Shown here piece by piece: positions 1 to 5,535 of a stretch of DNA of 7,354 nt. This stretch comes from an uncultured Faecalibacterium sp. (GTDB taxonomy: Bacteria > Bacillota > Clostridia > Oscillospirales > Ruminococcaceae): assembly GCA_900765705.1 (NCBI GenBank), contig CAAFSR010000426.1, positions 1 through 7,354 on the forward strand. The letters are read 5' to 3'. Under the pieces are notes generated by a model. The model did no database searches. It was not told the origin of the DNA and saw nothing but the letters and a program-made list of their open reading frames with translations. Numbering within the stretch: the stretch's first letter is position 1; each line of letters starts with the position of its first letter. A program made the position numbers and the translations under genes.

Positions 1-344
1 AAGGCGGTGTAGCGCAAACGGCGCGCCCAGTCTTCCCCGGCGTGCGCCGGGGGCGGAGCAATCTCTGCGGCATGAAATACCCGCAGCGGTACGCCCAGAC
101 GAGCGCATTCTGCCCGCACAAAGGCTTCGTCCCGGTCGGCGCTCTGCCCACGCAGGCCATGGTTCACATGGCAGGCGGAAAGCGTATAGCCAAACCTTGG
201 CTGCAGCTGCCGCAGCAAGAGCAGCAGCGCCATGCTGTCCGCCCCGCCGGACACTGCCGCAGCCAGCTGCAGCGGTACGCCGGGCTGCAAAAGCCCCTCC
301 CGGGTGCAGAAGTCCGCTACCCGGGCAAGGATCGCGGTATCCAT
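1..344 (-). CDS. tilS: tRNA(Ile)-lysidine synthetase TilS, N-terminal part (3' end off window)
   Basis: This is the N-terminal 114 codons of TilS, which attaches lysine to C34 of the CAU-anticodon tRNA-Ile using ATP, so that the tRNA reads AUA instead of AUG; it acts in the cytoplasm. Seen in the translation: the N-type ATP pyrophosphatase PP-loop SGGADS at residues 32-37, the family motif HVNHGLRG at 59-66, and EDWARRLRY near 104-112, matching the conserved E-x-x-AR-x-x-RY segment of TilS. The family is usually 400-470 residues, so about three quarters lies beyond the left edge. The start is the ATG whose A is also the last base of the dnaB stop codon (TGATG). No strong Shine-Dalgarno precedes it, which fits translation coupled to dnaB. 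The stretch after the PP-loop is unusually leucine-rich (LLLLLRQLQ). Identification is firm; the intactness of the rest cannot be seen. Confidence 0.95.
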   Translation of the reverse strand, partial: MDTAILARVADFCTREGLLQPGVPLQLAAAVSGGADSMALLLLLRQLQPRFGYTLSACHVNHGLRGQSADRDEAFVRAECARLGVPLRVFHAAEIAPPPAHAGEDWARRLRYTA

Positions 345-1744
345 CAGCGCTTGAAGTCCACATCCATAAAGCGGGTGTGGGCACCATCCCAGCCCAGCGG
401 CACAGTGCTGGTCTCGCCGTGGCGGTTCTTTGCCACGATGCACTCGGCGGTATCAGCATCCACCTCGGCACCGTCCGGGTTCTGGCTGGCGTAGTAGGAA
501 TCGCGGTACAAAAACAGCACGCAGTCTGCGTCCTGCTCGATAGAACCGGAGTCGCGCAGGTCCGAAAGCTGCGGGCGGTGGCTGGAGTTATTGCCCTGCT
601 TTTCCACCGCACGGGACAGCTGGCTCAGCGCGATGATGGGCACGTTCAGCTCCTTGGCCATGATCTTCAGGTTTCGGGTAATGGAGCTGATCTCCTGCAC
701 GCGGTTCTCGCTGCGCTGGCCGGTGGTCATCAGCTGCAAATAGTCAATGACGATCAGACCCACGTTGGGGCGGGCAGGGTCCTGATTCACCCGGCGGATC
801 TTGGCCTTCATCTCGGTGATGGTGATACCGGAGGTATCGTCCATATAGATCGGTGCATCGTGCAGTTTTTCCGTAGCCAGTGCCAGATACTCCCAATCCT
901 CGGCGCGCAGCGCGCCGGTGCGGAAGGCCTGACTGTCGATGCCGGCCTCCGACGAGAGGATACGGTTGGTCAGCTGTTCCTTGGTCATTTCCAAGCTGAA
1001 GATGGCCACCGGCACCTTTTGCTGCATGGCCACGCGGGTGGCGATGTTCAGCGCAAAGCTGGTTTTGCCCATACCGGGACGGGCTGCCAGAATGACCAGA
1101 TCGCCGCGGCCAAGGCCGGTAAGCACGGTATCCAGCAGGCGGAAGCCGGTGGGGATGCCCTTGTACTTATCCGCATCCGGGCCGCTGATCTTCTGCAGAT
1201 TGGTCAGCGTTTCCACCATGCTGGACGAAAGCGGCGTCAGGGCGCTGGAATCGCGGCCGGAGCGAATCTCGTAGATGCGCTGCTCGGCATTTTCCAGCAG
1301 AAGGTCGGCATCCGGCTCGTCCCCGGCATCCTGCAAAATGTCCTTGGCTACCCCCATCAGCTGGCGCACCAGATATTTTTCCTGCACGATCTGGGCGTAG
1401 GCCTTTACGTTGGAGATGCTGGGCACCGTTTCCGCCAGACCGGTCAGGTAGATCTTGGCCTCGTCTGCGCTGGGAAACACACCATCGGACACCACTGCAT
1501 CCAGCAGGGTGACAAAATCAATGGTCTGGTCGTTGGTGAACAGGCGCAGCATCTCGGTCCAGATCTGGGCGTTCTGCCGGGTGTAGAACATTTCCGGCTT
1601 GATGATCTCCACAAGATCGGTCAGGGTGTCGGGTTTGAGCAGCACCGCGCCCAGCACGCTCTGCTCCGCCTGCATATTGTAGGGCAGATTGATGCCCACG
1701 CTCTCCAGATTCAGTTCATTGGAATAACGTCGTTCATTCGGCAT
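344..1744 (-). CDS. dnaB: Replicative DNA helicase DnaB
   Basis: A complete 466-residue DnaB-family helicase (called DnaC in Bacillus subtilis), the hexameric ATP-driven motor that unwinds DNA at the replication fork and recruits primase. The N-terminal helical domain runs from about residue 20 to 125 and opens with the typical NMQAEQSVLGAVLL. A linker follows to about 190, then the RecA-like motor domain. Seen motifs: Walker A ARPGMGKTS at 221-229, the SLEM segment at 250-253, Walker B IVIDYLQLM at 331-339, SQLSRAVEKQ at 374-383, LSDLRDSGSIEQDAD at 393-407, and KNRHGETSTVPL at 439-450 holding the basic residues expected to act as arginine finger. Length is normal and I see no intein or insertion. 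The start is supported by an AAGGA Shine-Dalgarno 9 bases upstream. The gene follows rplI, a common Firmicutes order, but a terminator lies between them. The stop overlaps the tilS start by one base. Confidence 0.98.
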   Translation of the reverse strand: MPNERRYSNELNLESVGINLPYNMQAEQSVLGAVLLKPDTLTDLVEIIKPEMFYTRQNAQIWTEMLRLFTNDQTIDFVTLLDAVVSDGVFPSADEAKIYLTGLAETVPSISNVKAYAQIVQEKYLVRQLMGVAKDILQDAGDEPDADLLLENAEQRIYEIRSGRDSSALTPLSSSMVETLTNLQKISGPDADKYKGIPTGFRLLDTVLTGLGRGDLVILAARPGMGKTSFALNIATRVAMQQKVPVAIFSLEMTKEQLTNRILSSEAGIDSQAFRTGALRAEDWEYLALATEKLHDAPIYMDDTSGITITEMKAKIRRVNQDPARPNVGLIVIDYLQLMTTGQRSENRVQEISSITRNLKIMAKELNVPIIALSQLSRAVEKQGNNSSHRPQLSDLRDSGSIEQDADCVLFLYRDSYYASQNPDGAEVDADTAECIVAKNRHGETSTVPLGWDGAHTRFMDVDFKR

Positions 1745-1753
1745 AGTAGTTTG

Positions 1754-1758
1754 TCCTT
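1754..1758 (-). promoter_or_regulatory. Ribosome binding site of dnaB
   Basis: On the minus strand AAGGA lies 9 bases before the dnaB ATG, a good Shine-Dalgarno match that fixes the start. The only plausible promoter -10 hexamer nearby (GATAAG, 1756-1761) overlaps it. Confidence 0.8.
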
Positions 1759-1787
1759 ATCCAAAATCCAAAGCTTCCTGTAAAGCC

Positions 1788-1816
1788 AAAAAGCGCCCCC
1801 TGCTGTGAGGGGGCGC
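1788..1816 (-). terminator. Intrinsic terminator after rplI
   Basis: A perfect 8-bp stem (gcgccccc at 1793-1800 and gggggcgc at 1809-1816) encloses an 8-base loop. On the minus strand it is followed directly by TTTTT (1788-1792). It starts 14 bases after the rplI stop codon and is oriented to end the rplI transcript. The plus strand shows no T-run after the hairpin, so it works in one direction only. It separates rplI from dnaB, although these genes are often co-transcribed. Confidence 0.88.
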
Positions 1817-1830
1817 AAACGGCACACAGA

Positions 1831-2286
1831 TCAGGCCTGTTCCACTTCCACCTGGACCTTGAAGGAAGCCACAACACCAACGTACAGACGGACCTTGCCG
1901 TTGAACACGCCGGCATCCTTGATGTCTCTGGTCTCCAGCTCGATCTTCTTTTTATCGATGGGAGCACCTGCCAGCACAGACAGTGCCTCGGCAACTTCCT
2001 TGCCGGTCACCTTGCCGTGCAGACGGCCGGATGCACCGCCCTTGGCCTTGATGGTCACGGTCTTGCCTTCGATCTTAGCAGCCAGAGCCTTGGCAGCTGC
2101 CACATTCTCTGCCTCGTGGAAATCAGCCGCAGCTTCCTTGCCGCGGGCAACGTTCACAGCGCTGGCATCTGCCACAGCGGCCAGCTTGCGCGGGAACAGG
2201 TAGTTGCGGGCGTAGCCGTCGGAGACCTCGTGGATCTCGTCCTTTTTGCCAATGCCCTTGATATCCTGCTTCAGAATCACTTTCAT
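1831..2286 (-). CDS. rplI: 50S ribosomal protein bL9
   Basis: A complete 151-residue bL9, a large-subunit protein that binds 23S rRNA domain V near the L1 stalk and helps keep the reading frame. The N-terminal RNA-binding domain (residues 1 to about 45) starts MKVILKQDIKGIGKKDEIHE and contains the family signature VSDGYARNYLFP. An alanine-rich connecting helix covers about 41-75. The C-terminal domain follows, with KAKGGASGRLHGKVTGKEVA around 80-99 and the usual hydrophobic beta-strand end. Length is normal (about 148-150). The ATG at 2286 is preferred over an in-frame GTG five codons upstream, because the family starts MKVILL and a GAGGG Shine-Dalgarno sits 8 bases before this ATG, overlapping the GTG. 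The gene has its own promoter and terminator, so it can be made as a single-gene transcript. Confidence 0.97.
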   Translation of the reverse strand: MKVILKQDIKGIGKKDEIHEVSDGYARNYLFPRKLAAVADASAVNVARGKEAAADFHEAENVAAAKALAAKIEGKTVTIKAKGGASGRLHGKVTGKEVAEALSVLAGAPIDKKKIELETRDIKDAGVFNGKVRLYVGVVASFKVQVEVEQA

Positions 2287-2294
2287 GATAGTAT

Positions 2295-2299
2295 CCCTC
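2295..2299 (-). promoter_or_regulatory. Ribosome binding site of rplI
   Basis: GAGGG on the minus strand with an 8-base spacer to the ATG at 2286. It decides between that ATG and the upstream GTG at 2301, which overlaps this site and so could not use it. Confidence 0.75.
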
Positions 2300-2305
2300 A
2301 CTTCT

Positions 2306-2321
2306 CACCGGAAAACCGGTG
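2306..2321 (-). other. Hairpin in the rplI leader
   Basis: A perfect 6-bp inverted repeat, CACCGG-TTTT-CCGGTG on the minus strand. It lies between the predicted rplI transcription start (near 2330) and the Shine-Dalgarno at 2295-2299. No T-run follows on either strand, so it is not an intrinsic terminator. It would form almost at the 5' end of the rplI mRNA, where it might stabilise the transcript or affect ribosome loading. The structure is seen; the role is inference. Confidence 0.5.
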
Positions 2322-2336
2322 CAGTCTTATAGTAAT

Positions 2337-2365
2337 AGTATAGCGCATTTGTCGTTTTTGGGCAA
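2337..2365 (-). promoter_or_regulatory. Sigma-A-type promoter for rplI
   Basis: On the minus strand the -35 hexamer TTGCCC (2360-2365) and the -10 hexamer TATACT (2337-2342, five of six consensus bases) are separated by exactly 17 bases. This predicts a start near 2329-2331 and a leader of about 43 bases. It lies in the 94-base gap between the glf stop codon and the rplI start and is the best promoter match I found in the window. A second, weaker -10-like hexamer, TATAAG (2326-2331), lies just downstream without a matching -35. Confidence 0.72.
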
Positions 2366-2380
2366 GAGGAAGCGGGGCAT

Positions 2381-3484
2381 TTACGCCAGCTCCTTTGCGG
2401 CGACGTCCAGCGCTACCTCGATGACCTTATCCATATCGTAGTACTTGTACTCGCCCAGACGACCGCCGAAGACAACGCCCGGCTCGGCATCGGCCAGTGC
2501 CTTGTACTGCGCATACAGCGCGCCGTTCTTCTCGTCGTTGACGGGATAGTAGGGCTCGTCGCCCTTTTTCCACTCGGCGCTGTACTCCCGGCTGATGACC
2601 GTCTTGGGCTGAGTGCCGAACTCGAAGTGCTTGTGCTCGATGATGCGGGTATAGGGGGTCTCGGCATCGGTGTAGTTGACCACCGCGTTGCCCTGATAGT
2701 TGTCGGTATCCAGCACCTCGGTCTCAAAGCGGACGCTGCGGTACTGCAGCGCGCCCAGACGGTAGCCGAAGTAGGCATCCACCGGGCCGGTGTAGACCAC
2801 CTTTTCGGCCAGTGCGTCCAGTGCAGCCTTCTCGGCCAGATAATCCACGTTCAGGCGCACCTCGGTACCGTCCAGTATCTTTTCCACCATAGCGGTATAG
2901 CCGCCGTTTGGGATGCCCTGATACAACGCGTTGAAGTAGTTATCATCGTAGGTAAAGCGCACCGGCAGGCGCTTGATGATAAAGGCGGGCAGCTCGGTGC
3001 AGGGGCGGCCCCACTGCTTGCCGGTGTAGCCCTTGATGAGCTTTTCGTAGATATCGGTACCCACAAGGCTGATAGCCTGCTCTTCCAGATTCTGCGGGTC
3101 GGTGATGCCTGCAGCGGCCTTCTGCTCCTCGATCTTGGCTTTGGCCTCGGCAGGGGTCACCACGCCCCACATCTTGTTGAAGGTGTTCATGTTGAAGGGC
3201 AGATTGTAGATCTGACCGTGGTAGTTCGCCACCGGGCTGTTGGTGTAGCGATTGAACTCTGCAAACCGGTTCACATACTGCCACACAGCCTTGTTGTTGG
3301 TGTGGAAGATATGCGCACCGTAGCGGTGCACGTTGATGCCCTCCACAGCTTCGGTGTAGATATTGCCGGCGATATGGTCACGCTTATCGATGACAAGACA
3401 CTTTTTGCCCGCCTTTTTGGCCTCGTGGGCAAACACGGCACCGAACAGACCAGCGCCAACAATGAGATAATCGTACTGTTTCAT
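2381..3484 (-). CDS. glf: UDP-galactopyranose mutase
   Basis: A complete 367-residue flavoenzyme that interconverts UDP-galactopyranose and UDP-galactofuranose, the donor for galactofuranose in surface glycans; it is cytoplasmic and needs reduced FAD. Seen: the N-terminal Rossmann FAD motif GAGLFG at residues 10-15 in the context YDYLIVGAGLFGAVFAHEA, an acidic strand end VIDKRDHIAGNIY, the family motif RYGAHIFHT at 54-62, GYTGKQWGR at 152-160, KRLPVRFTYD at 171-180 and YTRIIEHKHF at 278-287. R172 and R280 match the two arginines known to contact the substrate pyrophosphate in bacterial enzymes. The end GRLGEYKYYDMD (341-352) is also typical. Length equals the E. coli enzyme. An AAGGGG Shine-Dalgarno lies 8-9 bases before the ATG. 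It follows gdpP by 22 bases, probably co-transcribed. No glycosyltransferase or other sugar gene is next to it, so its partners must be elsewhere. Composition resembles its neighbours. Confidence 0.97.
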   Translation of the reverse strand: MKQYDYLIVGAGLFGAVFAHEAKKAGKKCLVIDKRDHIAGNIYTEAVEGINVHRYGAHIFHTNNKAVWQYVNRFAEFNRYTNSPVANYHGQIYNLPFNMNTFNKMWGVVTPAEAKAKIEEQKAAAGITDPQNLEEQAISLVGTDIYEKLIKGYTGKQWGRPCTELPAFIIKRLPVRFTYDDNYFNALYQGIPNGGYTAMVEKILDGTEVRLNVDYLAEKAALDALAEKVVYTGPVDAYFGYRLGALQYRSVRFETEVLDTDNYQGNAVVNYTDAETPYTRIIEHKHFEFGTQPKTVISREYSAEWKKGDEPYYPVNDEKNGALYAQYKALADAEPGVVFGGRLGEYKYYDMDKVIEVALDVAAKELA

Positions 3485-3493
3485 GCTTTCGTT

Positions 3494-3499
3494 CCCCTT
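3494..3499 (-). promoter_or_regulatory. Ribosome binding site of glf
   Basis: AAGGGG on the minus strand, about 9 bases before the glf ATG. It lies right after the small hairpin that spans the gdpP stop codon. Confidence 0.75.
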
Positions 3500-3501
3500 T
3501 T

Positions 3502-3519
3502 GCCGGTCATTCTTCCGGC
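3502..3519 (-). other. Small hairpin across the gdpP stop codon
   Basis: A 5-bp GC-only inverted repeat (GCCGG / CCGGC) with an 8-base loop that contains the gdpP TGA stop. It ends two bases before the A-run leading into the glf Shine-Dalgarno. There is no T-run, so it is not an intrinsic terminator. Ribosomes finishing gdpP would melt it, so it could link glf translation to gdpP translation. The stem is short and could be chance. Confidence 0.3.
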
Positions 3520-5486
3520 GTGCTCTTCTTCTGGGAGAGATAATATTGGTCGATGGCGTCCTGAATGCGGCTGCGTGCAGCCTGCGGGGTGATATGCTTC
3601 AGCTGGGCTGCTGCCATGGTCTGATGGCCGCCGCCGCCCAAAGCCTCCATGATCACCTGCACATTTACGGCACCCATGCTGCGGGCAGAGATGTTTACCC
3701 CATTGCCCACCTGTACTGCCACAAAGCTGGCATCCACGCCCTGAATGCGCAGCAGGTCGTTGGCAGCCTGTGCAATGGCTACCCGAGCCTCCGGGGCCAC
3801 CTCGCCGCCAATGGAAATGGCACAGTTTTTGTACATCTGCGCCTTTTCCACCAGATCTGCCTTGGCGTTGTACTCCACCATGGTCACATCGAACAGCCGA
3901 CGCACCCGCTCAGTCTCTGCGCCGTAGCGGCGCAGGGCAGCGGCGGCTTCAAAGGTACGCACACCGGTGTGCAGGGTAAAGTCCTGCGTATCCAGCAGAA
4001 TGCCGGAGAGCAGGCCCTCGGCCTCGATACGGTTGGGCTTGTCGTCCCGTTCGCCCACATACTGCAAAAGCTCGGTGACCAGCTCGCTGGCCGAAGAGGA
4101 ATAAGGCTCGTGGCAGACCAGCGCCGGATTTTCGATGTAGCCCACGCCCTTGCGGTGGTGGTCGATGACGGCCACCTTGCCGCATTTTTCCAGAATGTCC
4201 TTGCTTTCCACAAGGCCCACCTGATATGTATCCACCACGATGCACAGGGTGCGCTTGGAGATGATGGGCAGTGCGTCCTTGGGGTCGATGAAGTCATCCT
4301 TCTGCCCTGCCTTGCACAGCGCATCGATCAGGCTGCCGGCCAACGTGGCGTCCCGCCGAACAGCGATGACTGCCGGCACATCGCAGATCTTACAGATGCG
4401 CAGCACGCCCTCGGCTGCGCCGATGGCGTCCAGATCGCTCATGCGGTGGCCCATGATGACCACATGGTCGGCCTCCTTGATCAGCTTGACCAGCTGGTCG
4501 GCCACGATGCGGCTGCGCACCTTGCTGCGCTTTTCCACGCCGTGGCTCACGCCGCCGTAGAAGGTAAAGCCGTCCAGCGTCATCTCAGCGGCCTGATCGC
4601 CGCCGCGTCCCTGCGCCATGCTAAGCGCGTGCTCTGCCATATCCTGCGCCTCCCGCAGGGTGCGTGCCCCACGGCCGATGCCGATGGACAGCGAAAGGCT
4701 CACGCTGGGATCCAGTGCCCGGATCTTATCCAGCACATCGTAGCCGCGGTTGGCGAACTGCTCCAGCTGGCGCTCCTCCACCACCGCAATGTAGCGGCCG
4801 CCGCTGCCTACCCGGCGCAGAAAACCGCTGCCTCGGCCAATCATATCTTCCAGAATGCGGTTGACTCCCTCCAGCAGGCGGGCGCGCTCGCTGTCCATCA
4901 GATCCCCGAACACATCGTCGTAGCCATCCATCTGAAAGGCAAGATATCCCGGGCGGCTGGCCTTGTACTCGGCCTCGATGCGGCGCAGCTCGGTCTCCTC
5001 GTTCAACACCAGCAGGGTCATGCTTTCGGCGTTGCCGGGCACGGTGGAGCTGTGCACGCTCCAGTAGCCATCGGCAAGGGTCAGCAGCTGTCCCTCGCGC
5101 TTGCGGCACAGCTGCAGGTCCAGCCCGGGCAGCAGCTTCTGCACCCGGCTGGCCAGCACATCCTGCCCACCCAGCAGGCGGGTACGGAACTGGCTGTTGT
5201 ACCACAGCACCGTTTCGCCGGAGAGCAGCGCCGCCGGCTGGGAAAGAGGTTCCAGACTGAACTGCACCTTGGATTTTTCAAACGTGGTGCCGCTTGTCCA
5301 GCGCACCACCCAGCGGCGCAGCTTGCAGCGGAACAGGGTTGCCCCTATGCCCCACAGCACCACCAGAGCGGCCAGAAACGGCCATATCCCGGGGCGCTGC
5401 ACCAGCAGCGCCAGCAGCAAAAGGCCGCACAGCACCGCCAGACTGGCCGTGAGCATTTCCAGTGTCCATCTTGGTTTACGTTTCAT
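3507..5486 (-). CDS. gdpP: GdpP-type cyclic-di-AMP phosphodiesterase (TM-PAS-GGDEF-like-DHH-DHHA1)
   Basis: A complete 659-residue membrane protein of the GdpP/YybT family, which linearises c-di-AMP to pApA and so controls potassium, osmotic and cell-wall stress responses. Two N-terminal membrane helices (about residues 9-30 and 33-52) have a short turn between them. A PAS-like sensor region covers about 75-165. A degenerate GGDEF domain follows at about 175-300, with GSGGR (227-231) in place of the catalytic loop and the family end ALSMAQGRGGDQAAE. The DHH phosphodiesterase domain shows GHRMSDLDAIGAA (346-358), VVDT (417-420), IDHHR (441-445) and GILLDT (495-500), giving the expected metal ligands H347, D351, D353, D419, H443 and D499. 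The DHHA1 domain carries GGGGHQTMAAAQL (617-629). Length matches the family. GAGGAGG 11 bases upstream supports the start. It sits between rnj and glf, near rplI and dnaB as in many Firmicutes. Activity is predicted from intact motifs only. Confidence 0.96.
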   Translation of the reverse strand: MKRKPRWTLEMLTASLAVLCGLLLLALLVQRPGIWPFLAALVVLWGIGATLFRCKLRRWVVRWTSGTTFEKSKVQFSLEPLSQPAALLSGETVLWYNSQFRTRLLGGQDVLASRVQKLLPGLDLQLCRKREGQLLTLADGYWSVHSSTVPGNAESMTLLVLNEETELRRIEAEYKASRPGYLAFQMDGYDDVFGDLMDSERARLLEGVNRILEDMIGRGSGFLRRVGSGGRYIAVVEERQLEQFANRGYDVLDKIRALDPSVSLSLSIGIGRGARTLREAQDMAEHALSMAQGRGGDQAAEMTLDGFTFYGGVSHGVEKRSKVRSRIVADQLVKLIKEADHVVIMGHRMSDLDAIGAAEGVLRICKICDVPAVIAVRRDATLAGSLIDALCKAGQKDDFIDPKDALPIISKRTLCIVVDTYQVGLVESKDILEKCGKVAVIDHHRKGVGYIENPALVCHEPYSSSASELVTELLQYVGERDDKPNRIEAEGLLSGILLDTQDFTLHTGVRTFEAAAALRRYGAETERVRRLFDVTMVEYNAKADLVEKAQMYKNCAISIGGEVAPEARVAIAQAANDLLRIQGVDASFVAVQVGNGVNISARSMGAVNVQVIMEALGGGGHQTMAAAQLKHITPQAARSRIQDAIDQYYLSQKKSTPEE

Positions 5487-5497
5487 TGGTTTTTCTG

Positions 5498-5504
5498 CCT
5501 CCTC
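5498..5504 (-). promoter_or_regulatory. Ribosome binding site of gdpP
   Basis: GAGGAGG on the minus strand, 11 bases before the ATG. The match is near-perfect but the spacing is slightly long. It follows directly after the rnj-gdpP intergenic hairpin. Confidence 0.75.
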
Positions 5505-5508
5505 AGAC

Positions 5509-5530
5509 GCTGCACCGCTTTGCGGTGCGC
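5509..5530 (-). other. GC-rich hairpin between rnj and gdpP
   Basis: A 7-bp stem (GCACCGC / GCGGTGC, 5512-5518 and 5522-5528) with a 3-base loop. It extends by two more pairs if A5511 on the minus strand is bulged. It starts about five bases after the rnj stop codon and ends just before the gdpP Shine-Dalgarno. It lacks a T-run, so it does not look like an intrinsic terminator. It may protect the rnj 3' end after processing or tune gdpP expression; that role is inference. Confidence 0.5.
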
Positions 5531-5535
5531 CCGGA

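Noticed and set aside
35..52. A 7-bp inverted repeat (CCCCGGC / GCCGGGG) inside tilS
   Set aside because: It is in coding sequence of high GC content, encodes a plausible Pro/Ala/Gly stretch, has no T-run, and nothing else supports a function.
197..1783. A 528-codon open frame on the plus strand, antisense to dnaB
   Set aside because: It is opposite a clear dnaB, has no motif, and its Gly/His/Gln/Val-rich composition is that of a reverse-complement reading of GC-rich coding sequence.
1831..2301. A longer rplI starting at the GTG at 2301
   Set aside because: The five extra residues (MRDTI) are not part of the bL9 family start, and the GTG overlaps the Shine-Dalgarno that serves the ATG at 2286.
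2627..3592. A 321-codon open frame on the plus strand, antisense to glf
   Set aside because: Same reasoning: it covers an intact glf and encodes no recognisable protein.
4586..4962. GGDEF-like region of GdpP as an active diguanylate cyclase
   Set aside because: The catalytic GGDEF loop is replaced (GSGGR) and the surrounding architecture is that of GdpP, where this domain is known to be degenerate.
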